Assembly (NCBI RefSeq): GCF_014197035.1
Contig: NZ_JACIEU010000006.1
Span: 1-64,000, forward strand
Direction: 5' to 3'
DNA: 64,000 nucleotides
Source of the DNA: Sphingobium scionense
Lineage (GTDB): Bacteria; Pseudomonadota; Alphaproteobacteria; Sphingomonadales; Sphingomonadaceae
In this document: positions 53,729 to 62,870 of the stretch, piece by piece
Numbering within the stretch: the stretch's first letter is position 1
Layout: each line of letters begins with the position of its first letter
The notes under the pieces: model-generated
The model's database searches: none
Seen by the model: the letters and a program-made list of their open reading frames with translations, nothing else
Told to the model about the DNA's origin: nothing
Position numbers and translations under genes: made by a program

Positions 53729-54778
53729 TCAGGGTGAGGGTGGCGCCTGTAGCATATCCAGCCCGCCAATCCTGACAGCGAAGACACGGCCCCGAGCGCC
53801 GGGCTGGGCGTCAGGCCCGACTTGGCCACGCGGCCCCGTCGCGCCGACATCGCCCGGATGCGCGCCGCCACATGTCCCCGGCTGAGATCCGCGTGATCCC
53901 CGCGCACCACCCTGGCCACCCGGCCCCGCAGCCCCGCCGCGCCCGCCAGCCCCGCCGCCGGTCAGGATGTCTCCTGCGGTGAAGAGGTCGGTGACCGCTG
54001 CCGGACCGATGACATAGACCGCGCCCCCGTCGCCGCCATTGGCACCGGCGCCGCCATTGCCCCCGGGACCGCCGCGCCCGCCGTCTCCGCCATTGCCTGC
54101 CCCGCGACTGCAAATTCCCATATTCGCCCTGCCATCCCGTCCATCGCCGCCATGCCCGCCGACTCCGCCAGTGCCGCCCGCACCACCGGGGCCACCCGGC
54201 ACACCACGAAAATCGATGTTCATGCGCACCTGATTGAGTGGGCTGCCCGTGGCTGTCGCCTCCAGCCCGCCGGCCACGATATAGAGATCGGGCACCCGCG
54301 CCGTCGCGCCCTCTCCGCCATTGGTGCCGCGCCCGCCCGGCCGTCCCGGCTCACCGTCAGAGCCACGGCGGCCGCCACGGGCACCGCGCGTACCGGCCTG
54401 TCCCGCCTGGCCCTTCGGCCCGGCCAGCAGCGCGGTATTCCGCCTGATGCCCAGCAAGGACTGTGGATCCTCGATCCGCATCCGCTTGGCGAACAGCAGC
54501 ACCCAGGGATGCTGGCCAGTAAACTCGATCGTGCCATCAGGCTTGAAGATCAGTTCGTCGACCGCCAGCGTCTGGCCCGGCACCTTCTCAACGCCGCGTA
54601 TCTGCAGGATTTCCGACACCGAATAGGCTCGGCCGATCGCAGCGCGCACCTCCGCCGGCAGCGCCGCCAGATCGGCAGTCTCGATCGCCGCCCGCGCCTC
54701 GGCCATCGGTGCAGCCTCCTGCGCCTGCCCCGACAGCGGCGCCATGGCGCCCAGCATCAACCATCCGATCCTCTTCAT
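53729..54778 (-). CDS. Exported glycine-rich collagen-like protein
   Basis: A 349-aa protein. A signal peptide (MKRIGWLMLGAMAPLSGQAQ) is followed by a folded-looking region (30-140) with IEFTGQHPWVLLFAKRM, then by about 190 residues of Gly-X-Y and GG-rich repeats in two blocks (GPKGQAGQAGTRGARGG; GGPGGAGGTGGVGGHGGDG) split by a strand-rich segment (LYIVAGGLEATATGSPLNQ). It probably makes a rod or surface matrix. GGAGG precedes ATG 54778. The repeats prove protein-level selection for glycine at fixed spacing only in part. Function unknown. Confidence 0.8.
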   Translation of the reverse strand: MKRIGWLMLGAMAPLSGQAQEAAPMAEARAAIETADLAALPAEVRAAIGRAYSVSEILQIRGVEKVPGQTLAVDELIFKPDGTIEFTGQHPWVLLFAKRMRIEDPQSLLGIRRNTALLAGPKGQAGQAGTRGARGGRRGSDGEPGRPGGRGTNGGEGATARVPDLYIVAGGLEATATGSPLNQVRMNIDFRGVPGGPGGAGGTGGVGGHGGDGRDGRANMGICSRGAGNGGDGGRGGPGGNGGAGANGGDGGAVYVIGPAAVTDLFTAGDILTGGGAGGRGGAAGPGGQGGARGSRGSQPGTCGGAHPGDVGATGPRGQVGPDAQPGARGRVFAVRIGGLDMLQAPPSP

Positions 54779-55015
54779 GACAGCCTCCGTCCACGCACCG
54801 GCCCCTGTGCCGGTGGCGCGATGAAGGCCCGGATCAGCGCCTCTTTTCAATCGGCTGGACCAGGCAAGATCATCCGCTTTGGAGCATCCTCAACGGATCA
54901 TCCCGCCATTCGACCGCGTCGCACCATGACATTTCGATATCGCAACAAGGGCATGGACGGACGCGCACCGTCGCCAGCCCCCCATGACCTTGCGCCTATT
55001 CGGATCAGCTTGTCG

Positions 55016-56062
55016 TCAGGCGGCAATCGCCAGACAGGCTTCCCGGATGTCGCGGGCCAGTTCGTCGACCCGCTCCACCTGCGCATCCCAGGCGAACATG
55101 AATCGCGCGCCGCCGCCGATGAAGGTGTAGAAGCGCCAGCCACGCGCGCGCAGCGCGTCCAGCACCGGCGCGGGGGCCGACAGGAACAGGGCATTGGCCT
55201 CCACCGGGAAGATCGGGTTGACATCGGGCAGGTCGGCGATCGCCGCCGCCAGCCGGCGCGCGCAATCATTGCCGTGGCGGGCGTTGCGCAGCCAAGCGCC
55301 GCTTTCCAGCAGGCCGATCCAGGGCGCCGACAGGAAACGCATCTTCGACGCCAGCTGCCCCGCCTGCTTGCAGCGATAGTCGAAATCCTGCGCCAGCGCG
55401 CGATCGAAGAAGATCACCGCCTCGCCCACGGCCATGCCATTCTTGGTGCCGCCAAAGCAGAGCACATCGACTCCCGCCTTCCAGCTGATCTCCGCCGGGT
55501 CGCAGCCCAGGCTGGCGCAGGCATGGGCAAAGCGCGCGCCGTCCATGTGCAGTTTCAGGCCCAGTTCGCGGCACACGGCGGAAATCGCGCGCACTTCATC
55601 GACCGTGTAGACAAGGCCGGTCTCGGTCGGCTGGGTGATGGTGACGACGCGCGGCTTGGGGAAATGGATGTCGGACCGGCTGGTCGCCAGTTGCCGGATC
55701 GCTTCGGGCGTCAGCTTGCCATCGGCCGAGGGCGCGGCCAGCAGCTTCGACCCGTTGGAGAAGAATTCGGGCGCGCCGCATTCATCGGTTTCGACATGGG
55801 CGGCCGCCGAACAGATCACGCTATGATAGGATTGGCACAACGCCGCGAGCGCCAGCGAATTGGCGGCGGTGCCGTTGAAGACGAAGAAGACCTCCGCATC
55901 GCCGCCGAACAGGGTGCGAAAATTGTCCGCCGCGCGCTGCGTCCATTCATCCTCGCCATAGGCCGTCGCCGATCCGCTGTTCGCCGCGAGCATCGCATCG
56001 AGCGCCTCGGGGCAGGCCCCGGCATAATTGTCGCTGGCAAATTGCTGTGTGGAAATGGGCAC
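55016..56062 (-). CDS. ltaE: Low-specificity L-threonine aldolase
   Basis: A 348-aa PLP enzyme that cleaves L-threonine or allo-threonine to glycine and acetaldehyde. FASDNYAGACPEALDAM opens the protein, and LCFGGTKNGMAVGEAVIFF holds the PLP lysine; LGLKLHMDGARFAHA holds the aspartate that binds the cofactor ring. The start is ATG 56062. A 200-nt leader with several hairpins lies upstream, which may regulate it. Confidence 0.92.
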   Translation of the reverse strand: MPISTQQFASDNYAGACPEALDAMLAANSGSATAYGEDEWTQRAADNFRTLFGGDAEVFFVFNGTAANSLALAALCQSYHSVICSAAAHVETDECGAPEFFSNGSKLLAAPSADGKLTPEAIRQLATSRSDIHFPKPRVVTITQPTETGLVYTVDEVRAISAVCRELGLKLHMDGARFAHACASLGCDPAEISWKAGVDVLCFGGTKNGMAVGEAVIFFDRALAQDFDYRCKQAGQLASKMRFLSAPWIGLLESGAWLRNARHGNDCARRLAAAIADLPDVNPIFPVEANALFLSAPAPVLDALRARGWRFYTFIGGGARFMFAWDAQVERVDELARDIREACLAIAA

Positions 56063-56264
56063 GTCATGCTTCCGTCTGCTGGTGTGTGACCAAGCATCGG
56101 ATCAACGTCGTCGTGGCTGCATGTCCCGTTTACTTGCCGGTCCGGCCACATCCCCCTCTTGGCAAGGGGCACCACCTTGCTCGGGGAGCAGGTTGGTGTC
56201 GGACGTTGGCCCGACTCTTGATGTTGCCGGGGCGATTATCGGCCAGGCGATGCCGCGTCAAGCG
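56063..56264 (-). promoter_or_regulatory. Structured leader upstream of ltaE
   Basis: On the minus strand the leader can form at least four stems in order: GTCGG/CCGAC, ACCaACCTGCTC/GAGCaAGGTgGT, CCCCT/AGGGG and GTGGC...GCCAC, plus ATGCTT/AAGCAT just before the start. I do not recognise a known riboswitch class. It may be a cis-regulatory RNA or a chain of REP hairpins between convergent and tandem genes. Confidence 0.35.
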
Positions 56265-56555
56265 TCAGCGCAGCAGCGCCTCTATCCCCTTCGCCAGATC
56301 GATGTCGCGTTGCGACAGGCCGCCGGCATCATGGGTGGTGAGCGTGATTTCGACGCGATTATAGACGTTCGACCATTCGGGATGATGGTCGGCCTTTTCC
56401 GCCAGCAAAGCCACCCGCGTCATGAAGCCGAAGGCGGCGATAAAGTCGGGAAAGGTGAAGCTGCGCGCGATCCCGTCCGGTTCGGCGACCGTCGTCCATT
56501 CGGGCAAATCCGCCAGCGCGATCGCGCGTTCCGTTTCGTTCAGTCTGGCAAGCAT
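56265..56555 (-). CDS. phhB: 4a-hydroxytetrahydrobiopterin dehydratase
   Basis: A 96-aa enzyme that recycles the pterin cofactor of phenylalanine hydroxylase or acts in molybdopterin handling. The family motif is [30 protein letters not shown], with the catalytic histidine pair. It is upstream of ltaE on the same strand and divergent from the zincin gene with a 40-bp gap. No phenylalanine hydroxylase gene is adjacent. Confidence 0.93.
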   Translation of the reverse strand: MLARLNETERAIALADLPEWTTVAEPDGIARSFTFPDFIAAFGFMTRVALLAEKADHHPEWSNVYNRVEITLTTHDAGGLSQRDIDLAKGIEALLR

Positions 56556-56595
56556 TTCTCTATCCTGCGTTATTTCTTTCGCCTATGTGACAGCC

Positions 56596-57003
56596 ATGCC
56601 TGACACTGGTCAATCGTTCCGCTTCGCCCCTACCCCTCAGGAAATCGAGATACTCGCGCTGGAGGCCCTGAGCCGCCTGCCCGAGCCCTTCCGCTCCTAT
56701 CTCTCCAATGTCGTGATGCTGGTCGAGGATTTCGCCGACGCCGATATCCTGAAAGAGATGGAGATCGACGATCCGTTCGGCCTGACCGGCCTCTATAGCG
56801 GGCGCCCCTTCGGGCAGGAGGCGCAGACCGGCGACCTGCCGCCGACCGTGCATCTTTTCCGCCGCCCGCTGCTCGACGAATGGGTCGAAACCGGCGTGCC
56901 GCTCGAAGCGCTCATCACCCATGTCGTGGTGCATGAGATCGGCCATCATTTCGGCCTGTCGGACATCGACATGCATGTGCTGGAGGATATGGTCGCCCCA
57001 TGA
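56596..57003 (+). CDS. Zincin-like metallopeptidase family protein
   Basis: A 135-aa protein. HVVVHEIGHHFGLSDIDMH is a HExxH zinc site with the extended D, and the N-terminal helix is EIEILALEALSRLPEPFRSYL. It is the minimal zincin group PF06262. Its stop overlaps the ccmA start (ATGA), a pairing often seen in alphaproteobacteria, which links it loosely to cytochrome c maturation; the substrate is unknown. Confidence 0.87.
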   Translation: MPDTGQSFRFAPTPQEIEILALEALSRLPEPFRSYLSNVVMLVEDFADADILKEMEIDDPFGLTGLYSGRPFGQEAQTGDLPPTVHLFRRPLLDEWVETGVPLEALITHVVVHEIGHHFGLSDIDMHVLEDMVAP

Positions 57004-57617
57004 GCGGCGCGGCGCTGCGCCTGTCGGGCCTTGCCTGTCTGCGCGGCGGACGCCTGCTCTTTGCCGGCGTCGACCTGGTGCTGGCGGCCGGCGGCAGCGC
57101 GCTGCTGCACGGGCCGAACGGCATCGGCAAGTCCAGCCTGCTGCGCCAATGTGCCGGATTGCTGCCCATTTATGCCGGGACCATCGACCGCCAGGGCAGC
57201 GTCGCGCTGGCCGACGAGCGGCTGGCGCTCGACATGGAATTGCCGCTCCACCGCGCACTCGGCTTCTGGGCACGGCTCGACCGGGTGGATGAGGCCGCGC
57301 TCGACCGCGCACTCCACGCCATGGCACTCGCCCCCTTGCGCGACGTGCCCGTGCGCATGCTGTCCACCGGCCAGCGCAAGCGCGCCATGCTCGCCCGCGT
57401 GATCGCCAGCGGCGCGGATATCTGGCTACTCGACGAGCCGGCCAACGGCCTGGACGACGCGTCGGTCGCGCTGCTCGGCGCCGCGGTGGCAGATCATCTG
57501 GCGGTCGGCGGCATCGTCGTCGCCGCCTCGCACCAGCCTTTGCTGCTGACCGATCCGGTGCGGATCGCCATGGCCGCCCATGTGCCGGACCCGGCGCAGG
57601 AGGCGTCATGCGATTGA
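57000..57617 (+). CDS. ccmA: Heme exporter ATP-binding protein CcmA
   Basis: A 205-aa ABC ATPase. Walker A is GPNGIGKSSL, the signature LSTGQRKRAMLAR, and Walker B IWLLDEPANGLD. With CcmB it forms the CcmABCD complex, which releases holo-CcmE for heme delivery to cytochromes c. It overlaps ccmB by 10 bp. ccmC, ccmD and ccmE are not next to it. Confidence 0.92.
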   Translation: MSGAALRLSGLACLRGGRLLFAGVDLVLAAGGSALLHGPNGIGKSSLLRQCAGLLPIYAGTIDRQGSVALADERLALDMELPLHRALGFWARLDRVDEAALDRALHAMALAPLRDVPVRMLSTGQRKRAMLARVIASGADIWLLDEPANGLDDASVALLGAAVADHLAVGGIVVAASHQPLLLTDPVRIAMAAHVPDPAQEASCD

Positions 57618-58255
57618 TCGCCCTGCTCGTCGCCCGCGACCTGGGACAGGCCTGGCGCTCGGCCGGGCTGTGGCTGCCGGTCGCCTTCCTGCTGCTGGTC
57701 GCCAGCCTCTACCCCTTTGCCGTCGGCCCCGACGCCGCCCTGCTCGCCCGCACCGGCGGCGGCATGCTGTGGATCGCGGCGCTGCTCGCCAGCCTGCTGC
57801 CGGTCGATCGGCTGGTCGCGCCGGATCGCGATGCCGGCATCCTGGACCAGATCGCGCTGCGCGGCATCAGCGAGGAGATGGTGGTGATCGCCCGGCTGAT
57901 CGCCCATTGGCTGGGTTTCGGCCCGCCGCTGATGATCGCCGCCCTGCCCGCCGCCGCGCTGCTGAAGCTGGACGGCGCCACGATCCTGACGCTGGAGGCC
58001 GGGCTGTTGATCGGCACGCCCGCGCTTGCCGCGCTTGGCCTGCTGGTGGCGACCCTGACCGCCGGGCTGCGCTCGTCGGGCGCTCTGGCGGGCCTGCTCG
58101 CCCTGCCGCTGGCGGTGCCGCTGCTGATCTTTGGCGCGGGCACACTGGGCGACGGCAGCGGCGCGGCATTCAAATTCCTCGGCGCCGCCTCCCTGCTGCT
58201 GGTCGCGATCACGCCGATCGCGGGCGGAGCGGCGATCCGCGCCGGCCGGGAATGA
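57608..58255 (+). CDS. ccmB: Heme exporter permease CcmB
   Basis: A 215-aa inner-membrane protein with six hydrophobic segments. RLIALLVARDLGQAWRSAGLW opens it, and LDQIALRGISEEMVVIARLIAHW is the conserved loop. It overlaps ccmA by 10 bp and is clearly its partner. The 107 bp that follow, to the patatin gene, hold no gene. Confidence 0.92.
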   Translation: MRLIALLVARDLGQAWRSAGLWLPVAFLLLVASLYPFAVGPDAALLARTGGGMLWIAALLASLLPVDRLVAPDRDAGILDQIALRGISEEMVVIARLIAHWLGFGPPLMIAALPAAALLKLDGATILTLEAGLLIGTPALAALGLLVATLTAGLRSSGALAGLLALPLAVPLLIFGAGTLGDGSGAAFKFLGAASLLLVAITPIAGGAAIRAGRE

Positions 58256-58362
58256 GGTTTGTGCAACGCGCAAGGCGTTGACATTGGCGGGCCGCAATGG
58301 TCCCATGCTGCATCGCAACAAACTCCGACAGCGGGCCATGCCCGCCAAGCGCGAGGTGCCCG

Positions 58363-59397
58363 ATGCCCGATCCGACTGCCGAGCCCGAAAGCCGCCTGAT
58401 CGACCTGGCGCTGCAGGGCGGCGGCGCCCATGGCGCCTTCACCTGGGGCGTGCTCGACCGCCTGCTGGAAGAACCCTGGCTGCGGATCGACGGCATATCG
58501 GGCACGTCGGCCGGGGCGATGAATGCCGCCGTGCTGGCCAGCGGCTATGCCCATGGCGGCGCCCAGGGTGCCCGCCGCGCCCTCACCCGTTTCTGGAGCA
58601 AGGTGTCGGACGGGGCGATGTTCAGCCCCTTCCGCCGCAGCCCGCTCGACATCCTGCTCGGCCGCTGGACGCTCGACTTTTCGCCGCTCTATGTCGGCAT
58701 GGACCTGATGGCGCGGCTCTGCTCGCCCTATGATCTCAATCCGGGCGGCTTCAATCCGCTGACCGACATCCTGAACGAATGCGTCGATTTCGACCATCTC
58801 GCCGCCAGCCCGATCCGCCTGTTCATCACCGCGACCAGCGTGCGCACCGGCCAGGCCCGCGTGTTCCGCAATGGGGAGATCACGCCCGATGTGCTGATTG
58901 CCTCGGCCTGCCTGCCGACCATGTTCCACGCAGTCGAGATCGATGGCGAGGCCTATTGGGACGGCGGCTATTCGGGCAATCCGACGCTGACGCCGCTGGT
59001 GCGCGACTGCGATTCGGACGACACCATCCTGATCCAGGTGAACCCGGTCGAGCGCGCCACCGACCTCTACGCCGCGCGCGACATTGCCAGCCGATTGAAC
59101 GAGATTTCCTTCAACGCCGTGCTGCTGCAGGAAATCCGGATGATGGCGCTGCTGCGCCAAGTCGCCGATCCCGGCCATGGCGAGGGCGCAAAATGGGCCA
59201 AGATGCGCATCCACCGCATCGCCAGCACCGACATGCTGCAATTCGGCCATTCGTCCAAGCTGAATGCCGAATGGGCGTTCCTGTGGAAACTCAAGAAGAT
59301 CGGGCGCAAGGCGGCGGATGATTTCCTGAAACAGCATGGCCAGGCGATCGGCCGGCAATCGACGCTCGATATCGACGCGCTGCTCGCCCATGTCTGA
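58363..59397 (+). CDS. Patatin-like phospholipase family protein
   Basis: A 344-aa hydrolase. DLALQGGGAHGAFTWGVLDRLL is the oxyanion loop, GTSAGAMNAAVL the nucleophile elbow, and DGGYSGNPTLTPLV the catalytic DGG. ATG 58363 follows GAGGTG. It overlaps a GntP permease by 8 bp. The same pair occurs in other alphaproteobacteria near 3-hydroxybutyrate genes, so it may hydrolyse short-chain hydroxyacyl esters; this is inference. Confidence 0.9.
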   Translation: MPDPTAEPESRLIDLALQGGGAHGAFTWGVLDRLLEEPWLRIDGISGTSAGAMNAAVLASGYAHGGAQGARRALTRFWSKVSDGAMFSPFRRSPLDILLGRWTLDFSPLYVGMDLMARLCSPYDLNPGGFNPLTDILNECVDFDHLAASPIRLFITATSVRTGQARVFRNGEITPDVLIASACLPTMFHAVEIDGEAYWDGGYSGNPTLTPLVRDCDSDDTILIQVNPVERATDLYAARDIASRLNEISFNAVLLQEIRMMALLRQVADPGHGEGAKWAKMRIHRIASTDMLQFGHSSKLNAEWAFLWKLKKIGRKAADDFLKQHGQAIGRQSTLDIDALLAHV

Positions 59398-60862
59398 CAT
59401 GCTGTCTGACGCGGTCAGCTTCCTCGGCATCCTGGTCGCGCTCGGCGCGCTGATCGCCATGGCCTATCGCGGCTGGAGCGTGCTGTTCCTCGCCCCGGCG
59501 CTGGCGATGATCGCCGCCAGCTTTTCGGGCTATCCGATGCTGGCGAGCTGGACCCAGATCTTCATGGTCGCGGCCGCCGGCTTCCTCGCCCAATTTTTCC
59601 CGCTGTTCCTGCTCGGCGCGATCTTCGCCAAGCTGATGAACGACAGCGGATCAGTGCGTAGCATCGCCGATGCCATGATCGGCTGGCTGGGATCCGGTCG
59701 CGCGATCATGGCGGTGGTGCTGGCCGGCGCGATCCTGACCTATGGCGGAGTCAGCCTGTTCGTCGCCTTCTTCGTGCTGGTGCCGATGGCGCAGGCGCTG
59801 TTCCGCGCCGGCAATATCCCCCGGCGGCTGGTGCCAGCGACCATCATCCTGGGCACATCGACCTTCACCATGACCGCCCTGCCGGGCACGCCGGCAATCC
59901 AGAATGTCATTCCCATGCCGTTCTTCGGCACCTCCATCTATGCCGCGCCGGGCCTGGGCCTGATCGCGGCAATCATCATGCTGGCCGTGGGGCTGGGCTG
60001 GTTGCTGCGGGCACAGGCTGCGGCCGCCCTCCGGCAGGAGGGCTATGACCCCAGCCTCTCTCCCGCCGCGCCGGTCGACAGCGCGCGGATGCGCGAGCAT
60101 ACGACCACCGCCTCCACTTTCGACCCCGCCGAAATGGACAAGGGTGCGCCCACCGACGACTGCCCTTCGCTCGGCATCGCCTTCCTGCCGATCGGGGTGA
60201 TGATCGGCTGCAACCTCATCCTTTCGCTCTGGCTGTTCCCGACCTGGGACGCGCCCTTCCTGGCAGAGCCTTTATGGGGCAGCACCAGCCTGGGCGCGGT
60301 TGCGGGCATATGGTCGGTGACGGCGGCCCTGATGATCGCGACGCTCGCCATCATCCTGTGCAACCGGGGGCGTCTCGTCAGTCTGCGCGACAGCATCGAT
60401 TCGGGCGCCAATGCCGCCGTGCTGCCGATCATCAGCGTGGCGAGCCTGGTCGGCTTCGGCGCGGTGATCGCCGCGCTGCCCGCCTTCCACATGATCCGCG
60501 ACTGGGTGCTGGGCATGGGCGGCGGGCCGCTGGTGTCGCTGGCGGTGGCGACCAACCTGCTCGCCGCGCTCACCGGATCGGCCTCGGGCGGGCTGACCAT
60601 CGCGCTGGAGGCGCTGGGGCCGACCTATATGGACATCGCGGCGCAGACCGGTACCGATCCCGCCATCATGCATCGGGTGGCGGTGATCGGGTCCGGCACG
60701 CTCGACATCTTGCCGCATAATGGCGCGATCGTGACCCTGCTGGCGCTCAGCGGCGTCACCCACCGCGAATCCTATCTGGATATCGCCATGGCCGGCATCG
60801 TCAGTTCGCTCGCCGCGCTGGTCGCCGTCATCCTGATCGGGTCGATGGCCGGCAGCTTCTGA
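59390..60862 (+). CDS. GntP-family permease
   Basis: A 490-aa inner-membrane protein with about twelve hydrophobic segments. FFPLFLLGAIFAKLMNDSGS, TYGGVSLFVAFFVLVPMA and TLDILPHNGAIVTLLALSGVTH are typical of GntP transporters for gluconate and short hydroxyacids. It overlaps the patatin gene by 8 bp, which suggests uptake or release of the patatin product, perhaps 3-hydroxybutyrate. ATG 59399 is an alternative start. Confidence 0.9.
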   Translation: MSDMLSDAVSFLGILVALGALIAMAYRGWSVLFLAPALAMIAASFSGYPMLASWTQIFMVAAAGFLAQFFPLFLLGAIFAKLMNDSGSVRSIADAMIGWLGSGRAIMAVVLAGAILTYGGVSLFVAFFVLVPMAQALFRAGNIPRRLVPATIILGTSTFTMTALPGTPAIQNVIPMPFFGTSIYAAPGLGLIAAIIMLAVGLGWLLRAQAAAALRQEGYDPSLSPAAPVDSARMREHTTTASTFDPAEMDKGAPTDDCPSLGIAFLPIGVMIGCNLILSLWLFPTWDAPFLAEPLWGSTSLGAVAGIWSVTAALMIATLAIILCNRGRLVSLRDSIDSGANAAVLPIISVASLVGFGAVIAALPAFHMIRDWVLGMGGGPLVSLAVATNLLAALTGSASGGLTIALEALGPTYMDIAAQTGTDPAIMHRVAVIGSGTLDILPHNGAIVTLLALSGVTHRESYLDIAMAGIVSSLAALVAVILIGSMAGSF

Positions 60863-60907
60863 CCCCTTCGTCCCTTGGCCGGGTCGACAGGCGCCTGCGC
60901 ATCGGCC

Positions 60908-61810
60908 ATGGGCTGCGCCATGTTCGGCATCATCGCATCTATATTGTTCGTCCTGATCTGGTCCACTGGCTTCATCGTCGCCCGCGCAATGGTGCCCCAT
61001 GGCGCGCCGGAGCTGATCCTGGCCGCACGCCTGTGCCTGACCGCGCTGTTGCTGGGTGCGCTGGCGCTGCATGGGCGCCAGCCCTGGCCGCGCGGCCGGC
61101 GCCTGTGGCTGCATCTGGCGGCGGGCGCGATGCTGCACGGCTTTTACCTGACGCTCAGTTGGTGGGCGGTCGGCCATGGCATGCCGGCCGGCATCATGTC
61201 GCTGCTGGGCGCGACCCAGCCGCTGATGGTGGCGGTCGCCAGCGTCGCGATCCTGGGCGAGCGGTTGCCGGCGCGTGCCTGGAGCGGCCTTGCCATCGCC
61301 ATCCTGGGCGTCCTCTGCGTGCTGATGCCGGCGATCGCCAAGTCGGGTGCGGGCGCGATCACGCTCATTCCCGCGATCGGCGGCATCGTCGCGGTAGTGG
61401 CGATGACCGGCGGCACGCTGATCCAGCGCGGCACGATCGGCGGCGATCCGATCTGGGTGTCGGGCGCGGTGCAGAATGCCGGCGGCGCGCTGGTGGCGAT
61501 CACCGCCACCCTGATCGTGGGCGAATGGCGCTGGGATAATAGCCCGATGCTGTGGATTGGCCTTGGCTGGTCGGTGCTGGGCCTGTCGGCGGCCGGCCTG
61601 TCGCTGCTGGTCTGGCTGGTCCGGACCCAGGGGCCGACGCGCATGTCGATGCTCCTCCTGCTGGTGCCGCCGCTCGCCGCGGTCGAAGCCTGGCTGCTGT
61701 TCGGCGAGAAGCTCGGCCCGGTGCAGATCGCCGGTTTCGCGCTGGCGCTGGGCGGCGTGCTGCTGGGCCGGTCCCAACCGAAACGGACCGAGATGATCGA
61801 GCCGGCCTAA
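60908..61810 (+). CDS. DMT-superfamily (EamA) transporter
   Basis: A 300-aa membrane protein with ten hydrophobic segments in two EamA repeats (FGIIASILFVLIWSTGFIV, then IGGIVAVVAMTGGTLIQ). VPPLAAVEAWLLFGEKLGPVQIAGFALALGG closes it as in RhaT/YdcZ relatives (conserved E in LFGE). Possible starts are ATG 60908 and 60920, with weak ribosome sites. It may be cotranscribed with the GntP permease gene 45 bp upstream. Substrate unknown. Confidence 0.85.
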   Translation: MGCAMFGIIASILFVLIWSTGFIVARAMVPHGAPELILAARLCLTALLLGALALHGRQPWPRGRRLWLHLAAGAMLHGFYLTLSWWAVGHGMPAGIMSLLGATQPLMVAVASVAILGERLPARAWSGLAIAILGVLCVLMPAIAKSGAGAITLIPAIGGIVAVVAMTGGTLIQRGTIGGDPIWVSGAVQNAGGALVAITATLIVGEWRWDNSPMLWIGLGWSVLGLSAAGLSLLVWLVRTQGPTRMSMLLLLVPPLAAVEAWLLFGEKLGPVQIAGFALALGGVLLGRSQPKRTEMIEPA

Positions 61811-61823
61811 GCTGCCACCGCGC

Positions 61824-61840
61824 CGTCACGGGATCGTCAC
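61824..61840 (+). promoter_or_regulatory. Pho-box-like 11-bp repeat upstream of the cupin_8 gene
   Basis: CGTCACGGGAT is followed directly by CGTCACATCCT, two units with an 11-bp period, as in PhoB sites, though only part of the TGTCA consensus is kept. It ends 42 bp before the start of the gene. Weak evidence. Confidence 0.25.
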
Positions 61841-61882
61841 ATCCTGCAACATGACGGTCATGATCGCGCGCTAGGGCGGGTC

Positions 61883-62857
61883 ATGAGCAAATCCGGCCGC
61901 ACCTCGCCGCTTCCCTCGATCCTGTCGCAGACGGCGGACATGCAGATGCAGATGACCTTGCGCCAGGTCGGCTTCGGCGCGGCGTCCGCCAATGCCATGC
62001 CCTATGTGCCGCCCAAGTCGGCGCCCGCGCCCCGCGACGACAGCGCGCTGGCGCTCAAGCGGCGCGACTGGCTGCTCCATGTCATGGAACAGCAGCGTGC
62101 CCTGTCCCCCTATGCCTCCGGCCTGCTGACCGCCGACGCGCTGTCGGGCGAGGATTTCCTCCATAATTTCTACGCGCCCGGCCGCCCGGCCCTGATCAAG
62201 GGCGCGATGGAGGGCTGGCCCGCCCGCGAAAAATGGACGCCGGACTATCTGGCCGATGCCATTGGCGACGCACAGATCGAATATCAGGGCGGCCGCACCC
62301 AAGCCACCGACTATGAACTGGCCAAGGACCGGCACAAGCGCCGTGCCCCCTTCCGCCAGTTCATCGCCCTGGTGCGCGATGGCGGCAATGACGCCTATCT
62401 CACCGCCTATAACAGCGCAGCCAATGGCCCGGCCCTCGCGCCGCTGCAGGCCGACCTTGGCCATCCCGACGCTTATCTGGCGCCGACGCCGGGCATGTTG
62501 TGGATCGGCGGCGCTGGCGCCTTCACCCCGCTGCATTTCGACCTCACCAACAATCTGCTGGCGCAGGTGACCGGCACCAAGCATGTCATCCTGGTGCCGC
62601 CGTCACAGACCGGCCGGCTGGCGCATAACCGCCATGTTTTCAGCGATGTCAGCGACCTGACCGATCCGGCGCGGCTCGCCCTCTATCCCCGCGCCCGCGA
62701 CCTGCTGCGCTACGAAGTGCGCCTGACGCCGGGCGACCTGCTCTTCATCCCGATCGGTTGGTGGCATCAGGTCCGGTCGGAAAGCTTCTCGACCATGCTG
62801 ACCTACACCCATTTCCACTGGCCCAATGCAGGCCATGAAAATTATCCCGCCGGCTAG
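61883..62857 (+). CDS. JmjC/cupin_8-family oxygenase-like protein
   Basis: A 324-aa protein. The iron site is FTPLHFDLTNNLLAQV (HxD) and GWWHQVRS (distal H), with TKHVILVPPSQT for 2-oxoglutarate binding. FYAPGRPALIKGAMEGWPA is the usual opening of cupin_8 proteins. Such enzymes hydroxylate proteins, tRNA or small molecules. The ATG at 61883 follows GGGCGGGTC. No obvious partner is adjacent; the gene stands between two sets of hairpins. Confidence 0.88.
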   Translation: MSKSGRTSPLPSILSQTADMQMQMTLRQVGFGAASANAMPYVPPKSAPAPRDDSALALKRRDWLLHVMEQQRALSPYASGLLTADALSGEDFLHNFYAPGRPALIKGAMEGWPAREKWTPDYLADAIGDAQIEYQGGRTQATDYELAKDRHKRRAPFRQFIALVRDGGNDAYLTAYNSAANGPALAPLQADLGHPDAYLAPTPGMLWIGGAGAFTPLHFDLTNNLLAQVTGTKHVILVPPSQTGRLAHNRHVFSDVSDLTDPARLALYPRARDLLRYEVRLTPGDLLFIPIGWWHQVRSESFSTMLTYTHFHWPNAGHENYPAG

Positions 62858-62870
62858 AGCCTTGTTTGGA

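Noticed and set aside
60272..61777. 501-aa open frame on the minus strand
   Set aside because: Antisense of GntP and EamA genes; low-complexity Q/R/H-rich translation.
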